The notes: generated by a model from the letters alone, not told the origin. DNA of 64,000 nt from Firmicutes bacterium FC7 (GCA_022760735.1 JAKELU010000001.1:142541-206540), one strand, 5' to 3'; shown: positions 27,494-36,671, numbered from the stretch's first letter. Numbers and translations are program-made.

Positions 27494-28132
27494 CTATTTG
27501 TTTTCTAAGTTCTTAAGGAAGTATGATAATATCAAAATACTTTCGTTAAGTCGTACGTTCTCGACAATTACTGTTTCAGGTACTATTAAGTCGCATGGAG
27601 CAAAATTCCAAATTCCTTTGATACCAGCCTTAACTAATCTATCAGCTATAGGCTGAGCCCCTTCTTTTGGAACAGTTATGATACCAACATCTATATTATT
27701 TTCTCTTACATAATCCTCCAAAAGATCTATATCGCGAACTTCAATATCACGTATTTTTAATCCTATCATTTTTGGATTTCTGTCAAATAATGACACTACT
27801 TTGAAACCAGCTTCCTCAATACCTTTGTAATTTGCTATTGCCTGACCCAAATTACCGGTTCCGACAATTACAGCAGTATATCTTTTATCAAGCCCAAGGA
27901 TTTTACCTAATTCTCTGTGTAAGTCGTCAACATTGTAGCCATATCCCTGCTGGCCAAAGCCACCAAAGTTATTCAAATCTTGTCTGATTTGTGATGCTGT
28001 AAATCCAGTTAAATTGCTTAATTCTTGGGATGATATTCTGCTAATTCCTTTATCCTTAAGCTCTGTTAAATACCTATGATATTTCGGCAACCTTCTGATT
28101 ACCGTTAAAGATATCTGAGTATCCCTATCCAT
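27494..28132 (-). CDS. rex: Redox-sensing repressor Rex
   Basis: A 212-residue Rex protein, which represses fermentation genes until NADH rises. The N-terminal winged helix (ISLTVIRRLPKYHRYLTELK, SQELSNLTGFTASQIRQDL, FGGFGQQGYGYNV) is followed by a Rossmann domain with IVGTGNLGQAIANY near residue 90. The ATG at 28132 is chosen because AGAGGTGGTG lies just upstream; the frame is open to 28171. It has a consensus promoter and is monocistronic. Confidence 0.97.
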   Translation of the reverse strand: MDRDTQISLTVIRRLPKYHRYLTELKDKGISRISSQELSNLTGFTASQIRQDLNNFGGFGQQGYGYNVDDLHRELGKILGLDKRYTAVIVGTGNLGQAIANYKGIEEAGFKVVSLFDRNPKMIGLKIRDIEVRDIDLLEDYVRENNIDVGIITVPKEGAQPIADRLVKAGIKGIWNFAPCDLIVPETVIVENVRLNESILILSYFLKNLENK

Positions 28133-28162
28133 GTTTATATCACCACCTCTTTTATAAATTAT

Positions 28163-28191
28163 ATTATACACTTAAGTTAAATTTCTGTCAA
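28163..28191 (-). promoter_or_regulatory. rex promoter
   Basis: Consensus TTGACA (28186-28191), a 17-nt spacer and TATAAT (28163-28168) on the minus strand. I see no clear TTGTTAA-type Rex box overlapping it. Confidence 0.75.
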
Positions 28192-28270
28192 TTTGATAAC
28201 AAGTGAATATTTTTCTTAACATTGCAAATATTATAACTAATATTTCCTCAAAATTTCAAGGAGGGTAATT

Positions 28271-28483
28271 ATGGCAAGCAAAGAACAGTTAAGAAAAGTA
28301 GCTTTATATTGCGACGAATACAGTTCAAATCTAGACAAAAGGCAAAGTCTTACTAGTAGCTTCGAGGAAAAATATGAAAACTGCACAAATTGTAAACACT
28401 ATACCAAAGAAGGCAAATGTGACCTAAATTTAATTGACAAAGTACTTACCTCCATGTCTATGGATCAAGAATTCAAATCCTAA
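28271..28483 (+). CDS. Small Cys-rich protein, unknown
   Basis: A 70-residue protein divergent from rex, with AAGGAGGG upstream of its start. The C-terminal half carries CTNCKHYTKEGKC, a Cys-x2-Cys-x-His...Cys pattern that suggests a small zinc-binding knuckle. An additional Cys sits at residue 14. No hydrophobic segment is present, so it is cytosolic. It has its own strong terminator. I do not recognise the family; the arrangement next to rex is the only context. Confidence 0.7.
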   Translation: MASKEQLRKVALYCDEYSSNLDKRQSLTSSFEEKYENCTNCKHYTKEGKCDLNLIDKVLTSMSMDQEFKS

Positions 28484-28516
28484 AATACTCCATACTGTTA
28501 ATGGAGTATTTTTTTT
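28484..28516 (+). terminator. Terminator after the small Cys-rich gene
   Basis: AATACTCCAT (28484-28493) pairs with ATGGAGTATT (28501-28510), followed by a run of T. Confidence 0.92.
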
Positions 28517-28555
28517 GATACAATTATAAAAGAATATTAATTAGGAGGAAAAATT

Positions 28556-30463
28556 ATGCCAATCCTTTCATGCAGCAATATAACTAAATCGTATATAGTA
28601 GACACTATATTGGATGGTATAAGCTTTAACGTAGAAGATGGAGATATAATAGGTGTTATCGGTCTAAACGGTACCGGTAAGACTACACTATTTAACATAT
28701 TAGCAGGTGAAATAAGCAAAGATTCTGGTGATATATATATTCATAAGGATACTAAAATAGGTTATTTAAAGCAACATGTAAAAATAGATAGTGAAAAAAC
28801 AGTGTTTGAAGAATGCTTAGAAGTATTTAACAATCTTATACAAATGGAGAAAGAACTTAGAGAGCTTGAGAAAAAAATAACAATGTTGAGTACAAATGGA
28901 GATTCATCTGAACTCAATAAAATAATGGATCAATATGGACATCTATCGGAAGAATTTGTTGAAAAAAATGGCTATGGATACAAATCAGAGATAAAAGGTG
29001 TTTTAAAGGGTTTAGGTTTCAATGATGAAGATTTGGACAAGTCAGTTAATGTTCTAAGTGGGGGACAGAAATCAAGGCTTTATTTAGCCAAGCTTCTATT
29101 GACAAAACCAAAACTTTTACTATTAGACGAGCCAACTAACCATTTAGACATCGATGCTATATCATGGCTTGAGAAATTTTTAAAGGATTATAGAGGCTCT
29201 GCTCTAATAATATCTCACGATAGATATTTTCTTGATAATGTAGCCAATCGTATATTCTATATGGAGAATAAAAAGCTGTATATTTACAATACAAATTATT
29301 CAAAATTTATGGTACAAAGAAAAAAAGACCTGGAATTATTAAAAAAGCAATATGAAGATCAACAAAAAGAAATAAAGCGACAGGAAGAAATTATCTCCAG
29401 GTTTATGAACTATGGTGGTTCTAGATATATTAAGCAAGCCCAAAGTAGACAAAAATTGCTAGATAAGATGAAAATTATTGAAAAGGTGACTGAAGCTAAG
29501 AAAACTAGGTTTAAGTTTGAACCTTCAATACAGTCTGGTAAAGATGTCTTAATGGTTGAAAATATAAGTAAGTCTTTTGGTAATTTGGAGCTTTTAAAGA
29601 ATATTAGCTTTAATATCTATAAAGGTGAAAGAGTTGGGCTAATTGGACCTAATGGTGTAGGTAAAACAACACTATTTAAGATAATTCTTGGTGAAATTAA
29701 AAAAGACGATGGTTACGTTAAATTAGGCCATCATGTTCATCCTGGCTACTTCGATCAAGAAATGGATAAATTGAATCTTGAAAATACTGTAATAGATGAA
29801 ATATGGGATGAAAATCCACATTTAACACATTATGAAATAAGAACAATATTAAGTCAGTTCTTATTCGTAGGGGATGATATTTTCAAGGAGATTAAAGACC
29901 TTAGTGGTGGAGAAAAAGGAAGATTAGCACTTCTTAAGTTAATGCTATCCAAAGCAAATTTCTTATTAATGGACGAGCCTACAAACCATCTGGATATCGA
30001 TTCTAAAGAAGTTCTTGAAGATGCTCTTCTTGATTATGAAGGAACTGTTTTTGTTATATCCCATGATAGATACTTTCTAAATAGGGTGGCAACTAAAATT
30101 ATCGAATTAACATCTGAAGGTATACATGAATATTTAGGAAATTATGATTATTATCTTGAAAAGAAAAATGAAGTTGTATATGAAGATGATGAGGAGCAAG
30201 GTAAAACAAAGACTCAATTAAAAATTGAAAAGAAAAAGGAAAGAGAGCTCCTTCAATTAGAAAGAAATAAAAGAAAGGAAATTCAACAATTGGAGGAAAG
30301 TATTAACACCATAGAAAAAAATATAGAAGAAATTGACAATATGCTTGGTAACCCAGGTTATTATGAAAATCATGAAAAAATTATCGAATTGTCTAGAAAA
30401 AGAAATGAATATGAAACTGAACTTAATAAATTATACGACAAATGGATTGAACTAACCGAATAA
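28556..30463 (+). CDS. ABC-F family ATPase (YdiF-like)
   Basis: A 635-residue soluble protein with two ATPase domains and no membrane segments, the ABC-F class that acts on the ribosomal E site. Walker A motifs are GLNGTGKTT near residue 40 and GPNGVGKTT near 362. Signatures are LSGGQKSRL and LSGGEKGRL, with Walker B LLLLDEPTNHLD and FLLMDEPTNHLD. A charged helical linker lies between the domains and a C-terminal coiled coil spans about 560-630. This length and tail match the housekeeping YdiF/Uup-like group rather than the antibiotic-resistance forms, but that is inference. Confidence 0.93.
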   Translation: MPILSCSNITKSYIVDTILDGISFNVEDGDIIGVIGLNGTGKTTLFNILAGEISKDSGDIYIHKDTKIGYLKQHVKIDSEKTVFEECLEVFNNLIQMEKELRELEKKITMLSTNGDSSELNKIMDQYGHLSEEFVEKNGYGYKSEIKGVLKGLGFNDEDLDKSVNVLSGGQKSRLYLAKLLLTKPKLLLLDEPTNHLDIDAISWLEKFLKDYRGSALIISHDRYFLDNVANRIFYMENKKLYIYNTNYSKFMVQRKKDLELLKKQYEDQQKEIKRQEEIISRFMNYGGSRYIKQAQSRQKLLDKMKIIEKVTEAKKTRFKFEPSIQSGKDVLMVENISKSFGNLELLKNISFNIYKGERVGLIGPNGVGKTTLFKIILGEIKKDDGYVKLGHHVHPGYFDQEMDKLNLENTVIDEIWDENPHLTHYEIRTILSQFLFVGDDIFKEIKDLSGGEKGRLALLKLMLSKANFLLMDEPTNHLDIDSKEVLEDALLDYEGTVFVISHDRYFLNRVATKIIELTSEGIHEYLGNYDYYLEKKNEVVYEDDEEQGKTKTQLKIEKKKERELLQLERNKRKEIQQLEESINTIEKNIEEIDNMLGNPGYYENHEKIIELSRKRNEYETELNKLYDKWIELTE

Positions 30464-30485
30464 AAGTCCACAGAAAATTAACAAG

Positions 30486-30603
30486 TTATTCACATTGTCC
30501 ACACGGTTATCCCCATGTTATATGCTTATTCTTTTAACCTTCCTACCTATTTCCCACATTATCCACAACTTAAACCTGTTTATTTTTGTTCGGTTGTGGA
30601 TAA
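30486..30603. other. Cluster of five DnaA-box-like sites
   Basis: Within 118 bp are TTATTCACA (30486-30494), TTGTCCACA (30495-30503), TTATCCCCA (30507-30515), TTATCCACA (30559-30567) and, inverted, TTATCCACA (30595-30603). Two are perfect matches to the DnaA box. The region lies between the converging abc-F and tsaD genes, fills most of their 167-bp gap and has no promoter or terminator that I can see. Confidence 0.7.
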
Positions 30604-30630
30604 TGTAAGGGCAAGTTTATTTCCTACATA

Positions 30631-31635
30631 TCACTTTATGTCTAAATTCGGCATGACATTCATTCCAAGGTCTGATACTTTCCCATTGATATAATTAAAA
30701 TACCCTGCAGAGCCTATCATGGCTGCATTGTCTGTACAGAGAATTCTTGAAGGATAGTATATTCTTATTCCTTCTTTCTTTCCCCTTTCTTCCATCATAG
30801 TTCTTAAGCCTTTATTAGCAGCTACTCCACCAGCTATAACAATTTTATCTGAGTTTCTTTCCTTAGCAAGTCTAAAGGTTTTATCCACAAGTACATCTAA
30901 AACAGCCTGTTGAAAACTTGCAGCAACATCTTCTATTATTATTTCTTCTCCTTTTTGTTTCGCTTGATTCAAATGGTTCAAAACTGCAGTTTTTAAGCCA
31001 CTAAAACTAAAATCATAGGTATGGTCATCAATGACAACCCTCGGAAAATCAATTGCTTCTTTATTACCTATCTTAGCAAGTTTATCTATAAGGGGCCCTC
31101 CTGGGTATGGTAAACCTATTGAACGTGCTACTTTATCAAAAGCTTCACCGGCAGCATCGTCTCTTGTTCTTCCAACTAACTCATAATCAGTATATCCATT
31201 TGCTTGAACTAAATAGGTATGTCCTCCTGATACTATAAGGCATGTAAATGGAGGCTCTAATTCTTTATGCTCAATAAAGTTTGCACAGACATGTCCCTCT
31301 ATGTGATTTACCCCTATGATAGGTATGTCTAATGCATATGCTAAAGCTTTAGCTGTAGATAATCCAACTAACAAAGCACCAACTAGACCAGGTCCCTGTG
31401 TAACAGAAATTAAATCAATATCCTTAAAGGCAACTCCTGCTGTATCAAGAGCTTCCTGTAGTATATTATCTATGCTCTCAATATGCTTTCTGGAGGCTAT
31501 CTCTGGTACAACTCCCCCAAATTTCTTATGAATCTCTATTTGGGAGGAAATTATATTAGATAAAACCTCCCTGCCATCTTTAACAACTGCACAGGAGGTT
31601 TCATCACAAGATGTTTCTATAGCTAATGTCAACAT
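30631..31635 (-). CDS. tsaD: tRNA t6A threonylcarbamoyltransferase TsaD
   Basis: A 334-residue ASKHA-fold metalloenzyme that transfers threonylcarbamoyl to A37 of ANN-decoding tRNAs. The N-terminus [15 protein letters not shown], the metal-binding [13 protein letters not shown] near residue 105 and [12 protein letters not shown] near 270 are diagnostic. The ATG at 31635 follows GAAGGTGG and leaves 11 nt after the rimI stop; the frame is open to 31668. Last gene of the tsaE-tsaB-rimI-tsaD operon. Confidence 0.97.
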   Translation of the reverse strand: MLTLAIETSCDETSCAVVKDGREVLSNIISSQIEIHKKFGGVVPEIASRKHIESIDNILQEALDTAGVAFKDIDLISVTQGPGLVGALLVGLSTAKALAYALDIPIIGVNHIEGHVCANFIEHKELEPPFTCLIVSGGHTYLVQANGYTDYELVGRTRDDAAGEAFDKVARSIGLPYPGGPLIDKLAKIGNKEAIDFPRVVIDDHTYDFSFSGLKTAVLNHLNQAKQKGEEIIIEDVAASFQQAVLDVLVDKTFRLAKERNSDKIVIAGGVAANKGLRTMMEERGKKEGIRIYYPSRILCTDNAAMIGSAGYFNYINGKVSDLGMNVMPNLDIK

Positions 31636-31646
31636 TTTACCACCTT

Positions 31647-32096
31647 CTATCCTTCTATTGTTTTCCACATAATAACAGCATCTTCATGGTCATCGGCATA
31701 ATAATTTGGCCTTATTCCACAATCTTTAAATCCGAATTTTTTGTATAAATTTTGAGCTACTATATTTGATTTTCTAACTTCCAAAGTCATATTAATTATA
31801 CTATGCCTTTTACAATAATCTACTAATCCCATTATCAAGTATTTACCAATACCTTGTCCCTGATATTCCTTCTTAACCGCTATATTTGTAATATGTCCTT
31901 CATCTATAATAAGCCATATTCCAGCATAACCTACGACCTTACCATCAACTTCAGCAACTATATATTTTGCTAACAAATTTTCAGTAATCTCCATTTCAAA
32001 CGCATTCCTTGACCATGGCGTTGTAAAGGCTTCCTTTTCAATCTCCATAATTTGATCTAAGTCACTTAACTCCATTTCACGTAAGATAACATTCAT
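31647..32096 (-). CDS. rimI: Ribosomal protein alanine N-acetyltransferase RimI
   Basis: A 149-residue GNAT acetyltransferase. The acetyl-CoA loop is [16 protein letters not shown] near residue 78, and the C-terminal segment [18 protein letters not shown] is typical of RimI. RimI acetylates the N-terminus of ribosomal protein bS18. The position between tsaB and tsaD is the usual one in Firmicutes and supports the assignment over other GNAT families. Its start lies 2 nt from the tsaB stop. Confidence 0.93.
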   Translation of the reverse strand: MNVILREMELSDLDQIMEIEKEAFTTPWSRNAFEMEITENLLAKYIVAEVDGKVVGYAGIWLIIDEGHITNIAVKKEYQGQGIGKYLIMGLVDYCKRHSIINMTLEVRKSNIVAQNLYKKFGFKDCGIRPNYYADDHEDAVIMWKTIEG

Positions 32097-32098
32097 TT

Positions 32099-32797
32099 CT
32101 ACTTACCTCTTTCTCTATATTCCCTTTGAGCCTGTGTTTCTAATAAATAATCTGGAGCTAATGTATAAAAATCATCAACTTCATTTTTCTTATATCTTAA
32201 TAACGCTAATTCGCAAATACTAGATGCCTTACACATATTTTGCCCAATAGTAGAAAATCTTACTTTGTCCTTTAATTTTTCAATGATCATATCCTTATAT
32301 ACTAAGCTTCCATCTCCATTAACTACAATTTTGTTATGGTCTCTATCCAATATATTTAATAATTCCGTAACTTCTAAGATACAAGGCTTCATTATAGCTT
32401 CAAGCTCGTTACCTTTCCATTTATAAATTGCAGTATATACCCTATCACGTCTAGCATCTAGCATAGGCACTACAATATCATTAAATGGTAAATTGTATGC
32501 TAAAGCTTCTAATGTAGATACTCCTATTATTGGCTTATTTGTTACGTGAGCAAAGGCCTTAACTGTTGCAAGTCCTATTCTAAGTCCTGTGAAAGACCCA
32601 GGACCTACAGCTGCAGCAAATAAATCTATATCATCAACCGTAAGATTTAAACTATCAAGCACTTCCTTAATCATAGGAACTAATTTTTCAGAATGACTCA
32701 TATCCTGACTTAAAGAATATTCCCCTACTAATTTATCACCATCTATAACACCACATGTAGTCATAAGAGTGGATGTATCTAATCCTAATACTTTCAA
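32099..32797 (-). CDS. tsaB: t6A synthesis scaffold TsaB
   Basis: A 232-residue ASKHA-fold protein, catalytically inactive, that dimerises with TsaD in the threonylcarbamoyl transfer complex. LGLDTSTLMTTCGVI opens the protein and AAAVGPGSFTGLRIGLATVK near residue 62 is diagnostic. It overlaps tsaE by 4 nt, indicating translational coupling. Confidence 0.96.
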   Translation of the reverse strand: MKVLGLDTSTLMTTCGVIDGDKLVGEYSLSQDMSHSEKLVPMIKEVLDSLNLTVDDIDLFAAAVGPGSFTGLRIGLATVKAFAHVTNKPIIGVSTLEALAYNLPFNDIVVPMLDARRDRVYTAIYKWKGNELEAIMKPCILEVTELLNILDRDHNKIVVNGDGSLVYKDMIIEKLKDKVRFSTIGQNMCKASSICELALLRYKKNEVDDFYTLAPDYLLETQAQREYRERGK

Positions 32798-33261
32798 TCC
32801 AATTTCAACTCCTTCATAAGTTCATCAAGTCGAGCTTCATCACCAGAAAATTTAAAAATTCTTTCGTTAAGATTATTACCCTTTTCAATGTCAATTACTA
32901 TTCTTTCTTTAGGAATCATTCTATCTATTTTATCAGCCCATTCTATTATACAGACTCCATTACCATAAAAGTATTCATCAAAACCTAGATCAAAAAGTTC
33001 TTCAACATTCTCTAATCTATATACATCAAAATGATATACTGGTAATCTTCCACTATATTGATTAATTAGAGCAAAGGTAGGACTTGTAATATATTCTTCT
33101 ACCCCCAAGCCTAATCCTATGGATTTAGTTAAAGTGGTTTTTCCAGCACCTAAGTCTCCATTCAGACATAGTATGTCTCCTCTTCTTAATGATCTTCCAA
33201 GCTTAATTCCAAATTCTTCAGTTTCTTCTAAGCTATTTAATCTAATTTCCAAAACCCTCAC
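32794..33261 (-). CDS. tsaE: t6A synthesis ATPase TsaE
   Basis: A 155-residue P-loop ATPase that powers the TsaB-TsaD complex. Walker A is NGDLGAGKTTLTKSIG near residue 35, and ITSPTFALINQY and IIEWADKIDRMIP are family blocks. First gene of the t6A operon. Confidence 0.97.
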   Translation of the reverse strand: MRVLEIRLNSLEETEEFGIKLGRSLRRGDILCLNGDLGAGKTTLTKSIGLGLGVEEYITSPTFALINQYSGRLPVYHFDVYRLENVEELFDLGFDEYFYGNGVCIIEWADKIDRMIPKERIVIDIEKGNNLNERIFKFSGDEARLDELMKELKLD

Positions 33262-33425
33262 CTACTTATATAATTCATCACTCATTATATCAAATGCGTC
33301 TTAATTTCACTATAAAAATATACCATAATAACAATATTATTGCTAATCAAAACTAACAACAATTGCTTATATATTTTATAATGGAAATAATAATAAGAAT
33401 AATATAGTTTTAGGAGGAAGTTCTA

Positions 33426-33995
33426 TTGCTATTCATAATCGATATGCAAAATGATTATGTAGATATAAAGGGGAATAAATATATTAAGGACGCTGAAAAA
33501 TTAGTACCAGGAATTATAGAAAAGATTATGGAGCATGAACGAAGAAACGATATTATATTTTATACTTCAGATATTATTTTACAAAATATTGCTAAAAACG
33601 GAGTGGATGTTATCAATAATAATGATAAAATAGGAACTATAGTAGGAGAATTAAATTCTAATTTAAATGAGAAATGGGGCTTTGAACCCTATAAATTGCT
33701 AAAGCCATATTTAGAAAAGCATATTAGGATTAAGAAAAGTTATTATGCTATTCCACCTGAGTCACTTTTGGAACTTCAGGAGAAATTTAAAGGTAAATTC
33801 AATATAGTTGACCAAATTGAATTTGTAGGAGTAGAAACTAATATTTGTGTACTAGCTAATGCCATATGCATTCAAAGTGCTTTTCCAGATGCAAGAATAA
33901 TCATTGATGCCAACTTATGCATGAGTAGAGATGCAGAAAGTCACTATAAGGCTTTAGAAGTAATGGAATCATTAGGTATGATAGTTAGGAGGTAA
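33426..33995 (+). CDS. Isochorismatase-family hydrolase, probable nicotinamidase
   Basis: A 189-residue cysteine hydrolase. The Asp-Lys-Cys triad is recognisable: Asp in FIIDMQNDYVD at residue 6, Lys in RIKKSYYAIPP near 100, and Cys in VGVETNICVLANA near 136. The start is TTG at 33426 behind TAGGAGGAAG. It ends 3 nt before nadE, and a NiaX-like carrier follows, which supports nicotinamide deamidation to nicotinate. Other amidase substrates remain possible because the metal-binding Asp-x-His motif of classical PncA is not evident. Confidence 0.8.
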   Translation: MLFIIDMQNDYVDIKGNKYIKDAEKLVPGIIEKIMEHERRNDIIFYTSDIILQNIAKNGVDVINNNDKIGTIVGELNSNLNEKWGFEPYKLLKPYLEKHIRIKKSYYAIPPESLLELQEKFKGKFNIVDQIEFVGVETNICVLANAICIQSAFPDARIIIDANLCMSRDAESHYKALEVMESLGMIVRR

Positions 33996-33998
33996 AAG

Positions 33999-34796
33999 AT
34001 GAAACTTGAACAGGAAAGATTAGAAAAATTAACGAATGACCTAATCAAATGGACAAAAGAAAGTATCGAGAGTTCAGGTGGTAAAAAAGCCATAATTGGA
34101 ATATCAGGAGGTAAAGATAGCTCAGTAGTTGCTGCTCTTTGTGTAAAAGCATTCGGAAAAGAAAATGTCTATGGTGTTCTTATGCCAGATGGAATTCAAA
34201 GCGATATATCCTATTCTAAGGAACTTTGCTCATTTTTAGGCATTAAAAGCATTGAAATAAACATAAAAGACATAACTAATGCAATTCTTTATAGCCTTAA
34301 CAAGATAAATGACGAAATAATACCTGAAGTATCGAATCAAACTAGAATAAATATAGCACCAAGAGTAAGGATGACTGTACTTTATGCAATATCTCAATCA
34401 ATAGATGACAGTAGAGTAATAAATACGAGTAATCTTTCAGAAGATTGGGTAGGATATGCAACTATTTATGGCGACACTGCTGGAGCAATTTCTCCATTGG
34501 GTATGTTAACAACCGATGAAGTAATCCAGGTAGGTGAATATCTAGGGCTTCCTGATAAGTTCCTATCTAAAGTTCCTAGTGACGGCTTAACAGGAAAAAC
34601 AGATGAAGATAATTTTGGTTTCTCATATGAAATATTGAACAAATATATACGTGAAGGTGTAATTGAGGATCAAGATACTAAAGAAAAAATTGATAGAATG
34701 CATAGAATTAGTAGATTTAAGTTCCTACCAATACCTATGTTTCCAGCTGATTTACCTATAAAAGCAGATGATATAGCCGGAGTCTATAAGAAGTAA
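33999..34796 (+). CDS. nadE: NAD synthetase (ammonia-dependent)
   Basis: A 265-residue ATP pyrophosphatase that amidates deamido-NAD to NAD. The P-loop GISGGKDSSVVAALCVKAFG is near residue 33. RVRMTVLYAISQ and NTSNLSEDWVGYATIYGDTAG near residues 125-165 form the substrate sites. The short length without a glutaminase domain means free ammonia is the donor, which fits an ammonia-producing fermenter. It is in an operon with the amidohydrolase upstream. Confidence 0.96.
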   Translation: MKLEQERLEKLTNDLIKWTKESIESSGGKKAIIGISGGKDSSVVAALCVKAFGKENVYGVLMPDGIQSDISYSKELCSFLGIKSIEINIKDITNAILYSLNKINDEIIPEVSNQTRINIAPRVRMTVLYAISQSIDDSRVINTSNLSEDWVGYATIYGDTAGAISPLGMLTTDEVIQVGEYLGLPDKFLSKVPSDGLTGKTDEDNFGFSYEILNKYIREGVIEDQDTKEKIDRMHRISRFKFLPIPMFPADLPIKADDIAGVYKK

Positions 34797-34853
34797 ATAA
34801 TAATAAAGACATAACATTCAATTTAGTTGTTATAATCTAAAGGAGAATTTACT

Positions 34854-35069
34854 GTGAAAAAGAAAATTATATTTATACTAATATCCATTATATGTTATAT
34901 GCTTTATTTTAAGCTATTACAGCTTATAGAAGACTCAATTTCTATAGGAATAAGCCCTATGTCTAATATGATAGAATTGATGATTGCTATATTTATGATT
35001 CCCCTATCGGTTGCAACTGCGCAATTTATAATAAGAAAAATAAATCAAGTCTATAATAAAGAGAATTAA
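34854..35069 (+). CDS. Small membrane protein, unknown
   Basis: A 71-residue protein with two hydrophobic segments (residues about 4-24 and 40-60) and a basic C-terminus. The start is GTG at 34854 after AAAGGAG. It lies 57 nt after nadE and is closed by a terminator, so it may be the third gene of the nadE operon. I do not recognise it. Confidence 0.65.
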   Translation: MKKKIIFILISIICYMLYFKLLQLIEDSISIGISPMSNMIELMIAIFMIPLSVATAQFIIRKINQVYNKEN

Positions 35070-35087
35070 TAATTATTTAATTATTAT

Positions 35088-35115
35088 GAACTTCTATATA
35101 AGAAGTTCTTTTTTT
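35088..35115 (+). terminator. Terminator of the nadE operon
   Basis: GAACTTCT (35088-35095) pairs with AGAAGTTC (35101-35108), followed by seven T. Confidence 0.92.
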
Positions 35116-35133
35116 ATCCTTGACGAGTGTGTG

Positions 35134-35162
35134 TTGACAAGTGTATATACACCTGTTATAAT
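35134..35162 (+). promoter_or_regulatory. Promoter with NiaR-like palindromic operator
   Basis: TTGACA (35134-35139), a 17-nt spacer and TATAAT (35157-35162). The spacer is filled by ACAAGTGTATATACACCTGT (35137-35156), a near-perfect palindrome centred on GTGTATATACAC. This resembles operators of NiaR-type niacin repressors in Firmicutes; the assignment is inferred from the gene it controls. Confidence 0.7.
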
Positions 35163-35192
35163 TATTACATCTTCAGTCAGGAGGTATATACA

Positions 35193-35681
35193 ATGAGCGT
35201 GAAGAAATTAACTTTTGCATCTGTACTGACAGCAATCGCTATTATTATTCCTTTCGCAGTATTTTTCAAAGTCGTTATACCACCATTTTCAGCTACATTA
35301 GGATCGCATGTGCCTATGTTTATATCCATGTTATTAGGTCCTCAGGTAGCTATTATGGTTGGATTAGGTTCAGCATTTGGATTCTTTCTAAATCTTGGAC
35401 CAGTAGTTGGTGCTAGAGCTCTAATGCATGTTTTTGTAGGTCTAATAGGATCATATCTAATTAAAAAAGGATTATCCTTTGGAAGAGTATCTTTAATTAC
35501 AGCACCTATACATGGTATTTTAGAAGCATTAGTGGTAATGCCTTTTATAGGATTTGATGTATATAATCTACTTGTTATTACAGCAGTAGGTACTATTCTA
35601 CACCACGGTGCAGATGCCTTTATATCACATATTATTATAAATATTTTAGAAAAGACACCGGTTGTAAAATTGGCTAAATAA
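35193..35681 (+). CDS. ECF transporter S component, probable niacin carrier
   Basis: A 162-residue membrane protein with about five to six helices, the substrate-binding S component of an energy-coupling-factor transporter. The GSHVPMFISMLLGPQVAIMV and ARALMHVFVGLIGSYL segments resemble NiaX. The ATG at 35193 follows AGGAGG; the frame is open to 35127 but that would swallow the promoter. The ATPase and T subunits are not in the window, as usual for group II ECF systems. The adjacent nadE and the NiaR-like operator support niacin. Confidence 0.8.
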   Translation: MSVKKLTFASVLTAIAIIIPFAVFFKVVIPPFSATLGSHVPMFISMLLGPQVAIMVGLGSAFGFFLNLGPVVGARALMHVFVGLIGSYLIKKGLSFGRVSLITAPIHGILEALVVMPFIGFDVYNLLVITAVGTILHHGADAFISHIIINILEKTPVVKLAK

Positions 35682-35683
35682 TA

Positions 35684-35712
35684 AAGAAAGCGTCCATTTT
35701 GGACGCTTTCTT
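35684..35712. terminator. Bidirectional terminator between S-component genes
   Basis: AAGAAAGCGTCC (35684-35695) pairs with GGACGCTTTCTT (35701-35712) around ATTTT. It serves both converging genes and overlaps the ribU stop codon. Confidence 0.88.
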
Positions 35713-36319
35713 ATTTATGAAGTATTGGTGATACTTTCTTATATAACAATATCGTTAAAGCTGAAAGGAATACTCCTTTCAATAGATTAAATGGCACTAT
35801 AGAATAAATTACCATTGTTTTCATATCCACTATCTTTCCGTTTATTACTGTACCCATTTCAACTAGTGCTTCTATTGGCATTCCAAATAGTCTTGCATAG
35901 AATGGGAACATAAAATAGTAATTTGCTATTGAGATTACTATTGTCATTACTACCGTACCTAAGCCTAAACCTATTATGGCATTTTTGAAATTTTTATTCC
36001 TATAATATATAGCACCTGCAGTATAAACAAAAGCTGAACCTACTACAAAGTTAGCAAACTCTCCTACCGCACCAGTTGTTGAGCCTTCAACTACTAAATT
36101 TAATACGTTCTTTAACAGCTCTATTATTACTCCTGCCATAGGCCCTAATGCAAACGCACCGATTAATGCGGGTAAATCAGATATATCCAACTTCATAAAA
36201 GTCGGTGCTAACCATATTAATGGAAATTCAAAAAACATCAGAACAAAAGATATAACAGATAATACTGATATCTTTACCATAACTCTTGTGTTCCATGCTT
36301 CTTTTTTTAAAGTATACAT
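35711..36319 (-). CDS. ribU: ECF riboflavin transporter S component RibU
   Basis: A 202-residue membrane protein with about six helices. Family features are the helix-3 region KLDISDLPALIGAFALGPMAGVI and the IELLKNVLNLVVEGSTTGAV block near residue 78. The ATG at 36319 has GGAGGG 7 nt upstream; a TTG five codons earlier lies inside the binding site. An FMN riboswitch and terminator occupy the leader, so flavin excess should shut it off. It binds riboflavin for an ECF ATPase module encoded elsewhere. Confidence 0.95.
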   Translation of the reverse strand: MYTLKKEAWNTRVMVKISVLSVISFVLMFFEFPLIWLAPTFMKLDISDLPALIGAFALGPMAGVIIELLKNVLNLVVEGSTTGAVGEFANFVVGSAFVYTAGAIYYRNKNFKNAIIGLGLGTVVMTIVISIANYYFMFPFYARLFGMPIEALVEMGTVINGKIVDMKTMVIYSIVPFNLLKGVFLSALTILLYKKVSPILHK

Positions 36320-36412
36320 TATAAATCCCTCCAAAATATTTTGTTTCTTCAGGGATATTGCATTGACCTACCATCAATTTGCAGAAAATAACTGAAATTT
36401 GGTTAGGTCATG

Positions 36413-36440
36413 AAAAAAACCCCGAAGTCTTCTTCGGGGC
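36413..36440 (-). terminator. FMN-riboswitch-controlled terminator
   Basis: CCCCGAAG (36420-36427) pairs with CTTCGGGG (36432-36439), followed by seven T on the minus strand. It lies between the aptamer and ribU and is the expected expression platform. Confidence 0.9.
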
Positions 36441-36461
36441 AAATAGGCATAACGATTAATT

Positions 36462-36568
36462 AATCTTCTCCCATCCAGACTATACTGTCGGCCTTGGAAT
36501 TTCACCAAGTCAACCTTTCGGCTCGCGGGCTTTACCGCCGGTGAGGACTTGCACCTCCCCCTGAAGAT
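36462..36568 (-). ncRNA. FMN riboswitch (RFN element)
   Basis: On the minus strand the conserved RFN blocks appear in order: GGAGGTGCAAGTCC-type opening, ACCGGCGGTAAAGCCCGCGAGC, and the closing TCTGGATGGGAGAAGA stretch. It controls the riboflavin carrier downstream by transcription termination. Confidence 0.95.
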
Positions 36569-36671
36569 CTTTTACTATACTTTATTATATTATACTTTCA
36601 TTATATTCTTTATACATATAAGTGTCAAGTATATATAAAATTTCAAGTCATTTGTTCGGATAATAAGACTA

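Noticed and set aside
30486-30603. Chromosomal origin of replication
   Set aside because: Boxes are present but there is no dnaA/dnaN neighbourhood and no AT-rich unwinding element with the expected layout.
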